NCBI RefSeq assembly: GCF_024158745.1
Contig: NZ_JAMZAW010000032.1
Coordinates: forward strand, 28,739 to 92,738
Origin: Paenibacillus tyrphae
Lineage (GTDB): Bacteria > Bacillota > Bacilli > Paenibacillales > NBRC-103111
Direction: 5' to 3'
DNA length: 64,000 bases
The position numbers and the translations under genes were made by a program. Below the pieces are notes generated by a model, which ran no database searches, was not told the origin of the DNA, and was given only the letters and a program-made list of their open reading frames with translations. Below are positions 29,741-39,077 of this stretch, in pieces. Each line of letters opens with the position of its first letter. Position 1 is the stretch's first letter.

Positions 29741-30910
29741 CTAAACCGCTACACCGTCCTTCACTTTCAATTCGCCTTTAAAGGCTTTTTGTAGAAGTGC
29801 CTGGAAGTTGGATTCTAGTTGTTGGAGTTGTATAAAATGTTTTTCTTTTTGCTGAATAATTGCCCTATACTTTTTTTCATAACTATCTTGCAATTCCTTT
29901 GGTGGAATTAAGATAGAGATGTTTTGCATTTCTTGTGCGTTAATATTGGCCATCCCAATTATATTTTTACACATTTCTTGCAACACTTTCTTGCCGTGCT
30001 TTGAATTCAAGTAACCTGAAACAAAGTAAGGATTGCCTTTGTCATTTATCCTTACCCGTATTAGATATCCAGCTATAGCCATTTTTTCATTACTATCAAA
30101 GACTGCCGTCTTTCCAACTAATTCTTTACTGTTTGTACGATTAAAAAGCAAATCACCCGTTTGAACAAGATACTTCTCCTGCTCTTTATCATCCAAATCA
30201 ATGTATTTAAGATTACTATAGTACATGTAACCTTGATAAGTAATATTATTCATACGCAAGTACGGAAATTGACCCGAACCTTCATTTGCTTTCTTACTAG
30301 TACCATACTTAGCCTCGATAATCAAATCCTTTATTGTACCTATAGGATAACCTTTTTGATTTGCAGTTGGGTTTCCAAACATATCCAAAAACAAAACTTG
30401 AACTAATTCATCAAGTTTGGTTATTGCTTGTTTGCGTTTATCAACTAAGGTTTGAGCTTTATCTAAAATATCTATTATAAATCTCTGCTCACTAATAGAT
30501 GGTAGTCTAATTTGTATCTTCCTTATATCAGAAACAGAGAGATGCTTGACGGTAACGTATGGAGTCGAATCCTCAATTTTCTTTAATGCATCCGGTAAAA
30601 TATATAATAAGTATTTTTCTAGCAACTCAGGCGAACTTGATTCAATTTTACATACACGTTGATTTAATAATGAAACTGGTCCTAGCCACTCCGAAATTTT
30701 AAACTCCCCATCCATACTTATTAATAAATTACCTTTTGAGACGAGATATTCTTCTTTGTATTCACCATTGTAATAGGTGGCTGGGTTGTTTTGGCCAACA
30801 TCTCTAATTCTGATTAATGGAATACCATTTTCCTCTTCATTGAACATATCTGACTTAAAAGCAAACCCTGATATAATTTTAACAACCTCACCAACAGTTA
30901 TAACTCTCAT
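29741..30910 (-). CDS. hsdS: Type I restriction-modification specificity subunit
   Basis: A 389-residue protein with two target-recognition domains and a conserved linker after each (SISEQRFIIDILDKAQTLVD, and PPKELQDSYEKKYRAII near the end). Each domain would read one half of a split DNA site. It overlaps hsdM by 4 bp (ATGA) and abuts hsdR. The reading is AT-rich compared with hsdM and hsdR, which is common in this fast-changing subunit. The target site cannot be told. Confidence 0.92.
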   Translation of the reverse strand: MRVITVGEVVKIISGFAFKSDMFNEEENGIPLIRIRDVGQNNPATYYNGEYKEEYLVSKGNLLISMDGEFKISEWLGPVSLLNQRVCKIESSSPELLEKYLLYILPDALKKIEDSTPYVTVKHLSVSDIRKIQIRLPSISEQRFIIDILDKAQTLVDKRKQAITKLDELVQVLFLDMFGNPTANQKGYPIGTIKDLIIEAKYGTSKKANEGSGQFPYLRMNNITYQGYMYYSNLKYIDLDDKEQEKYLVQTGDLLFNRTNSKELVGKTAVFDSNEKMAIAGYLIRVRINDKGNPYFVSGYLNSKHGKKVLQEMCKNIIGMANINAQEMQNISILIPPKELQDSYEKKYRAIIQQKEKHFIQLQQLESNFQALLQKAFKGELKVKDGVAV

Positions 30911-32361
30911 CCCAACAACCCCTTAAGTTCCTCAAGCCCTTCAATTATTTCTTCCTCTAGTTGCTTGATAGAAGCGAGTATGACCTTCGGATCTTCGTAT
31001 TGAACTTCCTCATACTCCGTTTCTTTGTAGCGATTGATGCTGAGATCATACGCATTGTTACGAATCTCATCTACCGGAACCAAGAAAGATTTCTCTGTAC
31101 GTTTACACTCCTTCTCTGCATCCTTATTACCAAATCGCTCAATGATGTCCGGTATATCATTCGCCTCAATAGGATTCCGCTTATCATCAAGCGAGTAACC
31201 GTCCGCCTTCATGTCATAGAACCAAACGTGATCCGTACCGCCTGCACCTGTTTTGGTGAAAATCATAATAGCTGTCGAAACCCCAGCATACGGCTTAAAT
31301 ACGCCACTTGGCATCGAAATGATAGCTTCAAGCTTGTGATTCTCAACGATTTCCTTACGGATGTCTTTATGAGCTGTGCTGTTACCGAATAGGACACCAT
31401 CTGGCACGATGGATGCACAACGTCCACCCACTTTGAGCATACGAAGGAACAAAGCAAGGAACAGCAACTCTGTCTTTTTCGTACGAGTCACGCGCAGCAG
31501 ATCCGCTGCTACCGCATCCGCATCAAGCGACCCTTTAAACGGCGGATTAGCTAAGATTAACGTATATTTGTCTTTGTCTGCATTGTTTTCATTCAAGGAA
31601 TCGCGGTATTCGATATTCGGATTATCCACCCCATGAAGCAGCATATTCATGGCGCCGATGCGCAGCATCGTACGGTCCATATCGAAACCATAAAACATAT
31701 GATTGTTGAAATGCTCCTTTAATCCCTGAACCAGAAATAGATCAGCATGATGGTCACGCAAATATTCTCCTGCCGCAACCAGAAAACCCGCTGAACCCGC
31801 AGCCGGATCGCAAATAATATCCTCTGGCGTCGGCTTCATCAAAGCGACCATCATTTCGATAATGTGTCTTGGCGTACGGAATTGACCGTTCGTTCCAGCC
31901 GTAGCTACCTTAGATAATAGATACTCGTATAAATCCCCTTTGGTATCCCTATCCTTCATGTCAATCGTATCGATGCCCTCGACAATGCGTACAAGCATAT
32001 TCGGGGTCGGGATCATAAAGATGGCATCGCCCATGTATTTGGCATAGGCTGAATCCTTGTCCCCATGAAGTGACTTAATGAACGGAAATACTTCATTGGA
32101 AACAATCTCATACATTCGCTGCGGATCAAAATCCTTAAATTGACTCCAACGCAGATGCTGCTTGTCACTTGGAAACAGCCCTGTAAATGGCACAGACAGC
32201 AGCATCGATTCATTTTCCTTACGTGTTTCCGTTTCATCCAGGCCCTTAATGAACAACAAATATGTAAACTGTTCGATTACGCTTAATGGATTAGTAATGC
32301 CGCCGGTCCAGAATGTCTCCCAAATCCGGTCTACTTTTTGTCTTAATTCACCTGTAATCAT
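30907..32361 (-). CDS. hsdM: Type I restriction-modification DNA methylase
   Basis: A 484-residue N6-adenine methylase, ATG 32361 behind AGAGGAG. The N-terminal helical HsdM_N domain (~1-140) is followed by the S-adenosylmethionine motif DPAAGSAGFL (~187) and the catalytic NPPF (~276, ILANPPFKGS). It forms M2S with HsdS to protect self DNA. It lies 66 bp after mcrC, so a single long transcript with mcrBC is possible. Confidence 0.95.
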   Translation of the reverse strand: MITGELRQKVDRIWETFWTGGITNPLSVIEQFTYLLFIKGLDETETRKENESMLLSVPFTGLFPSDKQHLRWSQFKDFDPQRMYEIVSNEVFPFIKSLHGDKDSAYAKYMGDAIFMIPTPNMLVRIVEGIDTIDMKDRDTKGDLYEYLLSKVATAGTNGQFRTPRHIIEMMVALMKPTPEDIICDPAAGSAGFLVAAGEYLRDHHADLFLVQGLKEHFNNHMFYGFDMDRTMLRIGAMNMLLHGVDNPNIEYRDSLNENNADKDKYTLILANPPFKGSLDADAVAADLLRVTRTKKTELLFLALFLRMLKVGGRCASIVPDGVLFGNSTAHKDIRKEIVENHKLEAIISMPSGVFKPYAGVSTAIMIFTKTGAGGTDHVWFYDMKADGYSLDDKRNPIEANDIPDIIERFGNKDAEKECKRTEKSFLVPVDEIRNNAYDLSINRYKETEYEEVQYEDPKVILASIKQLEEEIIEGLEELKGLLG

Positions 32362-32427
32362 AGCGATCTCCTCTGCATGTAGGTTGTTGTCTAATTATAC
32401 AACGGACTGTCCTAATATGACATACTT

Positions 32428-33765
32428 CTAATCATTACCAAGAGCCGTATTTAGCAATTCAACAGATAAGGCATCCACGCACGCTTTTCCAAGGCTCAAA
32501 TCCAAAAAGGCAACACGAACTTCCACATCGTCCCCGCTGTCATATCCGATAGGCTGTTTTATCATTGAAAGATGAGGTGTCCAGGGATAGAGCAGGTAAA
32601 CCTTTGTAGCTCCATACTTTTTGCCGTAAGCATATGCTTGATACATATCCGAGTGCGAAATACCGTAGTCCGAGGCAGTAGAGAGCAACTTCCACTTCGT
32701 ATCCAATACGACAACCCCGGATGGGCCTTGAACGACAATATCCGGTTTCAGTTGGAACCTCGCCGGGTTATGGAACAAACGAAAGGTCCGATCCTGTGTC
32801 TTAATCTGCACATGAGGATGTACCAGCACCTTTTGTATAAGTCCAGCCACGTATCGTTCGAACACCTTCTCCATCGGGAACAGTAGGGCGTAAGCTAGAA
32901 TTTCACCTTTAAACGGTGTGAAACTTTGGCCGGACATGAATAATCTACACCATTCGAGGATCGTCTGGTACTCTTTCATTGCCCTGTCCGTTGAAATGTT
33001 AGCCCAATCCTTCTCCAGATGTACGGATCTCTCAATGTTGTCGAATGCAGCCATTAGCGAGTACAAGTCCTTCAGATTATCCGTACTCCCACTAATCCGC
33101 ATCAATAACTCTATCGTGGTCTTGATCAGCCGATTCTCCGGTCGATTGACACTATACTCGTCATATTCGATATAGAAGCGTTCCTTGTGAGCAGCGTTAT
33201 TCTTAATATGCTGGGCAACTTGCAGCTTCCCTTTAAAAAAGTACTCGTTGTCACGATGCTCCCGATAATCCGATTTCAGTCCGCGTTTGACTAATGTTAT
33301 CGTCTCTTCTATAAACATGCGGATGAAGATGTCGAGTAGATGGTTTTTCTCCGCTTGAAGGCTCGTTGGATTGAATTGTTTATTCGGAATATCCTTGATG
33401 GACCGAAGCATTTGGATGAAGATGCTCTTCGTTTGTGTGTCGGAGCTTTCCTCATCCCGAGAGTACAATTTCGGAAGAATTTCAATTTGGGTGCCATCCT
33501 TCATAGCGATTACACCAACATGGTTTTTGGCGCTGATGATCTTGCCGATTCCTCTCCTGCTTGACAGCGTCATGAATTCAAGAGGTTCCGACGCGTCCTT
33601 CGCCCCTCTATTTTCCAGTACAAATTGCTCCAGGCGGTCGAAGGTTGACTCCGCCAGACATTGATAACCAAGCGATATTCCGTCTGCATTCTTGCACAGG
33701 GAACCATATTCTTTCATCGTAACTTTGGTACACTTGCCATTCTTGTTACTCAGTCGCATATTCAT
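32428..33765 (-). CDS. mcrC: McrC nuclease subunit
   Basis: About 445 residues. I favour ATG 33765, with AGGTG overlapping the mcrB stop; GTG 33771 and ATG 33759 are alternatives. It has the McrC pattern: an N-terminal beta region (IEILPKLY, ~95) and a C-terminal PD-(D/E)XK core (FQLKPDIVVQ, VVVLDTKWKLL, ~345-375). McrC stimulates McrB NTP hydrolysis and cuts modified DNA. The gene follows mcrB almost without gap. Confidence 0.9.
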   Translation of the reverse strand: MNMRLSNKNGKCTKVTMKEYGSLCKNADGISLGYQCLAESTFDRLEQFVLENRGAKDASEPLEFMTLSSRRGIGKIISAKNHVGVIAMKDGTQIEILPKLYSRDEESSDTQTKSIFIQMLRSIKDIPNKQFNPTSLQAEKNHLLDIFIRMFIEETITLVKRGLKSDYREHRDNEYFFKGKLQVAQHIKNNAAHKERFYIEYDEYSVNRPENRLIKTTIELLMRISGSTDNLKDLYSLMAAFDNIERSVHLEKDWANISTDRAMKEYQTILEWCRLFMSGQSFTPFKGEILAYALLFPMEKVFERYVAGLIQKVLVHPHVQIKTQDRTFRLFHNPARFQLKPDIVVQGPSGVVVLDTKWKLLSTASDYGISHSDMYQAYAYGKKYGATKVYLLYPWTPHLSMIKQPIGYDSGDDVEVRVAFLDLSLGKACVDALSVELLNTALGND

Positions 33766-33773
33766 CTGCACAC

Positions 33774-35717
33774 CTATTCAAAGCTATTGTGGTCGTAGAT
33801 TTTCCGATAAGAGTCGATCTGACTGAACGCAGCGTGATTGATCTTATAAGTAAAAGTATCCTCCAGATCAAGATCGCCAAAATTACCGAATAGCTCATTC
33901 ACATTAACCTTGTTCAGTACAATAAACTGCTCCGACTCTGGCTTATTATTGTCACTCAATACAAGGCGAATTTTTTCATAGTTATCATAAAAATACTCCT
34001 GCAGCAGTGGAATGATCGTATGCTCAAACAGATGCCCCAACTTCTCCAACGTTGGATCTTTGTATAATTCAAAAAAGTATGCGTGCCCTACAGTATGCTC
34101 CCGATCGTATAACGCCTCGATTCGCCGATTTATTGTCTCCAGCATCTTCGGTAGGTTCAACAGTTTACCATTAATCTCTATTGAGGCAAGACAACCGGGA
34201 TCTGGCATCATTTCGGCAAATGAAAACCTCCGGCGCAGTGCCGTATCCAAACGGGCTATTGAACGATCCGCCGTATTCATGGTAGCCAGCAGGTAAACAT
34301 TACTCGGAACACCAAAAAGCTCTTGGGAATACGGCAGCTTCAGCATGATTTCTTCCGGCATGCCCATTCGTTTAGTAGGCTCTATTAAGGTGATAAGTTC
34401 ACCAAATATTTTGGAAATGTTCCCCCGATTGATTTCGTCAATGATGAACACATAGTTTTTGTTGTTCTTTTGGATGACGGAGTTGACGTGACCAGTCTTT
34501 TGTTTTTGTAGAATGGAAAGAACATCCGAAAGCGTAATTCGGTTCAGCCGATAGACTGACCCAAGAGTCATAACCGTGTTGTCGTTAAGTTCCATGATGT
34601 TCTCCCGGATATCCTTTACTAACCAGGTTACATTTCTAGAACGCTTATAATCATCCATTTCTTCAAGCCACTCATAATCTCCTGTCACCACGCCGATAGC
34701 ATCTATGGTTTCTTCATCGTACAGGACCAGGACAATATCCCCGTTCCGCATTTCGTTCATAAAACGGGAAAGAATCATCTTTCCTCCATACTGGCTGTAA
34801 TCCGTTTCTTCGTTTAGGGTTTCACCATAAGAATCCCATCCTATGCGAATTCTGTTGTTGTTGAAACAGTCCCTTTTAACCGGGTTCTCTTTGGACCCTC
34901 CCAAGGAAACTTTCCAAATTGTTGGTTCTTTACGGATTCCGTAGTCGTTGCTGGTTTGCACAATTGGTTTTTCAGCTGCCACACAGAACCGTTTAAATAC
35001 TCCTGCTACAATCTCGTAAGCTACTTCTCCAATCTCGGAATCCGTTTTTTCTTCGGATACTATCCTTGGCTTGATCCCTTCGATAAATTCCTCATAACCA
35101 TATGATTGATGAAAAGTGGTAAATACCACCTGCCCATTCGCCTTATACGCTTCAAAGCGCCCCTTGATTTGATCATATCCGCCTGCCTCAGCTTCTTGGA
35201 GAATGACATTTAATGGCTCACCTTCAATAATGGAAACCGCATATAGAACAGTATGATAGGTTTTCCCGGTTCCTGGTGGGCCATATAAGATGATATTCTT
35301 GTCTAGCATCTGATTATTAGATGAATGCACAACTAAATCTCCCGCTGCGGTAATAGATTGTTCGCTTTGTTGGCTTGACGCAGTTTCAGAACCTAGACGG
35401 ATCTCTCGCTCCCTTAGAAAATCCTCATAATAAACAAGACTGTATTGAAAAGCTTTATTACCAGTTCTTTCGTTCACTAGGTCAAAATTCTCCGCTTGCT
35501 CCATGGCTTTTCTCATGTTCCCATACTGACTTGCATCTGCAATTTCGAACACATTGGTCGTTTCAAGTTCGATATTCGACAGCTTTGCCGGTGAAGTGGA
35601 TAAAGCTGAAACATATTGCATGACAGTACCTTCCGAATAGGGTTGACCGTTCGATTTCTTTTTACGTCTTAACCAGTCGGTATATTCTTTTTTTAGTATT
35701 TTGTTCTGATCAACCAT
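33774..35717 (-). CDS. mcrB: McrB AAA+ GTPase with inserted EVE-like domain
   Basis: A 647-residue protein, ATG 35717 behind AAAGGTGA. Walker A is LYGPPGTGKT (~143), Walker B is FIIDEINRGN (~422), and the sensor is MNTADRS (~480) with arginine finger LRRRF. Between Walker A and B, residues ~262-395 hold an extra domain (IWKVSLGGSKENPVKRDCF, RIRIGWDSYGE, MRNGDIVLVLY, AIGVVTGDYEW) that looks like an EVE/YTH fold, which flips out and reads modified bases. The N-terminal domain of ~115 residues is not recognised. With McrC it should restrict DNA bearing modified cytosine or similar. The placement inside the AAA core is odd, since readers usually sit at the N-terminus. Confidence 0.85.
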   Translation of the reverse strand: MVDQNKILKKEYTDWLRRKKKSNGQPYSEGTVMQYVSALSTSPAKLSNIELETTNVFEIADASQYGNMRKAMEQAENFDLVNERTGNKAFQYSLVYYEDFLREREIRLGSETASSQQSEQSITAAGDLVVHSSNNQMLDKNIILYGPPGTGKTYHTVLYAVSIIEGEPLNVILQEAEAGGYDQIKGRFEAYKANGQVVFTTFHQSYGYEEFIEGIKPRIVSEEKTDSEIGEVAYEIVAGVFKRFCVAAEKPIVQTSNDYGIRKEPTIWKVSLGGSKENPVKRDCFNNNRIRIGWDSYGETLNEETDYSQYGGKMILSRFMNEMRNGDIVLVLYDEETIDAIGVVTGDYEWLEEMDDYKRSRNVTWLVKDIRENIMELNDNTVMTLGSVYRLNRITLSDVLSILQKQKTGHVNSVIQKNNKNYVFIIDEINRGNISKIFGELITLIEPTKRMGMPEEIMLKLPYSQELFGVPSNVYLLATMNTADRSIARLDTALRRRFSFAEMMPDPGCLASIEINGKLLNLPKMLETINRRIEALYDREHTVGHAYFFELYKDPTLEKLGHLFEHTIIPLLQEYFYDNYEKIRLVLSDNNKPESEQFIVLNKVNVNELFGNFGDLDLEDTFTYKINHAAFSQIDSYRKIYDHNSFE

Positions 35718-35735
35718 TGGGGTTCACCTTTCAAA

Positions 35736-38700
35736 CTATAATTTGACATATTTCATTACACTAACAAAATATAAACCCGATTCCTTTACCGAATACCCGA
35801 ACGTTCTCGACCATGCTTCGGTGTAAGCCTGCACCTGTGACGCATAGAATTTGACAAACTGCTGCAGCTTTCCATCGTCTAATTGATCCGTCTTGAAGTC
35901 GACGATCACCCAGCCATCTTCTTCCTCGAATGCAAAATCTACAACACCTCTTATTAAAAGATATCCTTTATCGGATTGAAGTTCAGACTCAGAAGCAGCA
36001 GTCTCGGAAACTGTTTGTTCGTTGACAGACTGATACAATATATCCTGATTACTTTGAACCATCATGATCGGGATTTCAAACAACCGTTGCTTCGCCCGTA
36101 GACTACGCTGCCAGAGTTCACTACCTAAAACTTCCTTGAGAATAGGCAGAGCATCCGCTGCGTCCTTCTCCGCAACCTCTTCGATCTGGCAGAGGTATTG
36201 AACGTACTCGGGCAAATCGGTCAGCGGGAGACCTTTTCCAACTGCCTCAAGTCCCTTATGAATCATGCTACCAAAGGATTGTCCCCTTCCCGTAGCTGAC
36301 CATTCCGGCGTGTCGCCAAAGTTCTTCGTCAGTCTCGTAACGGTTGCTTCCGCATAAGTCGGTTGGCGCAACTGATGGAACACCTGCTCTCTTTGGGCCA
36401 AGTAAGCCCCTAGATCAATGGATGCTGATTCTGATTCAGATAAACCAGATGAAGCTGTCCCAACTACGACATCTCGTTCAATTTCTCGATCACACTCACC
36501 ATTCCCGACATCCGCTTCCGGAACATCCAGCTCCCGGATGTGATCCATCCCATCCATTAGCGAGCTCCACGGGCACTTCGCCGGCTGCTCAGGGTAGAGG
36601 CTGACAACCAGCATTTGCTTGGCCCGCGTCGCCGCGACGTAGAGAAGCCGATCCCGCTCCGCATGCATGAAGGCTCGCTCTCGCACGCTCATCGCTTCCC
36701 AGCCAACCGGTTGAGCAATCGTTTCCTTCTGAAACCCTTTCGCTTGCTGGATCAGGAAATAGCCCGCGGCCGTGGCCTCCGAACGATCAACAAACTGGTC
36801 AGCGTCATGATCCTTGTCTCCGCAAGGGCAAGCAAGAAACACGATAGGCGCTTCAAGTCCTTTTGCCTTATGCACATTCATGATCCGTACCGCTTGACCT
36901 TTGCCCGCGTAGAGACTGGCGGTTTCCATTCCCTGGCTCTCCCGAATGGCCGAGATCGCATGCGCCAGTTCATGCCAATCCGATGCAAGCAAGGCGTCAC
37001 GCTGCAAGAGCTCCAGCATCTTAAGCAGAGTTCCCGACCGGTTGGCCCCTGCTTCCTGTACCGTAGAATAAGGTAAAAGACCGGTGTCCTCTATAATGCG
37101 GTGCAGGGCCGCCCATGCTGGCATTTCCTTGACCCAGCCAGCATATTCCCGCAATTTCCGGCATGCAGCGGCAACTTGGCTCCCCTGCTCTGCTGCTTCC
37201 TCCGGCAGCCGATAGATCGACCACGAATTCCCTTGAGCGCGATACGCCATCAGATCCTTGTCGCTAATACCGAATAGAGGTCCGCGCAAGACGCTCAGCA
37301 TCGCCACCTGGTCGGACGGATCGGCCAAATAGAGGGACAATTGTCCCAGCGTATGAAGCTCGAGATATAGGGCGGAGCTTCCGACCGTTTCCGCGGCTAC
37401 GCCCCTTTTCTCCAGTTCTTCCGCGTATAAGTGCAAATAATGCCTTGTTCTTGTCAAAATCAGAAAATCACTGGGTCGCGCCTCCCTAAATACCCAAGAT
37501 GCTCCTGCTCGCTCCTGAATGTGCAAATTCCCATCTCGGCAAGCCCATGCGATGGTTGCGGCAATACGCTCTGCGTCAACCGCCGCTACTGCATCCTTGC
37601 CTCCCGGAATTTTCGGATACGTAAGCGCATATATCCCATGGTTCGCTTTCTTGCTTGCTTTGGGATTGGGTATATTCGTTTCCATCTGGACATACGCCGC
37701 TTGAACATCGCTTTCACGAGCGGGAAGCTTGCCGACGAATTGCCCGTTCACAAAAGCGCCGATCCCATCGACGGATCGAAAATTGCTGTTCAAGTGAAGC
37801 ACATCTCCACATGCCAGAATCCGCGACTTCACCTCGTTATAGATGGAAATATCCGCGCGTCGGAAACGATAGATGGACTGTTTTGGATCGCCAACGACGA
37901 ACAAGGAGCCGGGCTTGGGCGTAAGCTTTCGCCAATTCCGTTCATTCGGGTCATCGCTGGCTCCCGTTAAGAAAAACATCATTTCCGCTTGGACCGGGTC
38001 GGTATCCTGGAACTCGTCGACCATGAGCCGTTGGTAGCGCCCGGCGAAAAATGCGCGAACCTCCGGGTAATCACGTAGCAGACGGCATGCATACACCAAA
38101 AGATCCTGGAAATTCAGCTTTCCGGCCTGCAATCGCCGTTCTCTGCAATAATCCAATGCAGGCAAGACAAATTGAATGACCTTGGGATACAGATATTCCC
38201 GCCACGATTGAAGAAAGGGGTACAGGACCGTGATCTGCCAATCGTGAAATTGTTCGGAAATGGCTTTGGCTTGCTTCTTATCCGTCCATTTGTACTGCTT
38301 CACATCCAGTTTGAAGTCAAACATCTTCACAAGCGTAAGCATCAGCCTATCGTCCTGCTCATCCGATAACCGCAGCATGCGATTAGTAGCACGCAGTTTT
38401 GCCTGAAGATTATCCCAACCTTTTTCCGGTTCAGCCGTCGGCAAAAACCTACCTGCTTCTTCAATCATTGGAAGCAGAGAGAGCCGGATCAGGTTGAAAT
38501 CAGGACGTTGAACCGGTTCGCATGGAATATGAAGGTCCGTAAAAAGAGATACCCGATCATAGACATTTTTCAGAATGCTGACATCGATGTCCACCTCGCC
38601 AAAGGAAGCAAGAGCCTCACGATCTTCCTCCTGCAGCCGAATCAGATATTCGTCCCAGCATTGATCGTGGAACGCACGATTCATCTCTTCGTCCATTTCT

Positions 38701-39077
38701 TCAAAAGAAGGGTCCAATCCGGCCTCAATCGGACGCTCGCGAAGCATGGAGGAGCAGAACGAATGGATCGTTCCGATAAAAATTTGGTCCAGATTGGACA
38801 AAGCTTCTTCCAATCGGTCTCTGGTTTCGCCTTCAACATCAGCCGCTTTCCGTTCCAAAGCAATGCGGAAACGCTCCTTCATCTCATCCGCCGCTTTATT
38901 CGTAAAGGTGATCGCCGCAATCTGCTCGATCTTAGCCGTATCGGTCTCGATGAGCACCAGTAATCGGCCGACCAAGCTGGTTGTCTTGCCCGATCCTGCA
39001 CCGGCTTCTACCAGAAAAGTTGTATCAAGCTCTTCCAATATCCTCGTTCTAGCGTGTTGATCGGACGGTTCATTCAA
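35736..39077 (-). CDS. AddA/RecB-like UvrD helicase-nuclease
   Basis: I start at TTG 39077 behind GGAGGTGG (1113 residues); the upstream in-frame ATG at 39125 lies inside the preceding gene. Motifs: Walker A GAGSGKT (26-32), TFTNKAADEM, VDEFQDTDP (~352), VVGDPKQSIYRFR, NVHKAKGLEAPIVF and LYVAATRAK; a PD-(D/E)XK nuclease at the end has GVVDFAF and VIVDFKTDQL (~1056). This is the AddA layout, though shorter than the ~1230-residue housekeeping enzyme. It overlaps the AddB-like gene by 8 bp and precedes mcrB by 18 bp. It may degrade cut foreign DNA together with its partner. Confidence 0.88.
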   Translation of the reverse strand: MNEPSDQHARTRILEELDTTFLVEAGAGSGKTTSLVGRLLVLIETDTAKIEQIAAITFTNKAADEMKERFRIALERKAADVEGETRDRLEEALSNLDQIFIGTIHSFCSSMLRERPIEAGLDPSFEEMDEEMNRAFHDQCWDEYLIRLQEEDREALASFGEVDIDVSILKNVYDRVSLFTDLHIPCEPVQRPDFNLIRLSLLPMIEEAGRFLPTAEPEKGWDNLQAKLRATNRMLRLSDEQDDRLMLTLVKMFDFKLDVKQYKWTDKKQAKAISEQFHDWQITVLYPFLQSWREYLYPKVIQFVLPALDYCRERRLQAGKLNFQDLLVYACRLLRDYPEVRAFFAGRYQRLMVDEFQDTDPVQAEMMFFLTGASDDPNERNWRKLTPKPGSLFVVGDPKQSIYRFRRADISIYNEVKSRILACGDVLHLNSNFRSVDGIGAFVNGQFVGKLPARESDVQAAYVQMETNIPNPKASKKANHGIYALTYPKIPGGKDAVAAVDAERIAATIAWACRDGNLHIQERAGASWVFREARPSDFLILTRTRHYLHLYAEELEKRGVAAETVGSSALYLELHTLGQLSLYLADPSDQVAMLSVLRGPLFGISDKDLMAYRAQGNSWSIYRLPEEAAEQGSQVAAACRKLREYAGWVKEMPAWAALHRIIEDTGLLPYSTVQEAGANRSGTLLKMLELLQRDALLASDWHELAHAISAIRESQGMETASLYAGKGQAVRIMNVHKAKGLEAPIVFLACPCGDKDHDADQFVDRSEATAAGYFLIQQAKGFQKETIAQPVGWEAMSVRERAFMHAERDRLLYVAATRAKQMLVVSLYPEQPAKCPWSSLMDGMDHIRELDVPEADVGNGECDREIERDVVVGTASSGLSESESASIDLGAYLAQREQVFHQLRQPTYAEATVTRLTKNFGDTPEWSATGRGQSFGSMIHKGLEAVGKGLPLTDLPEYVQYLCQIEEVAEKDAADALPILKEVLGSELWQRSLRAKQRLFEIPIMMVQSNQDILYQSVNEQTVSETAASESELQSDKGYLLIRGVVDFAFEEEDGWVIVDFKTDQLDDGKLQQFVKFYASQVQAYTEAWSRTFGYSVKESGLYFVSVMKYVKL

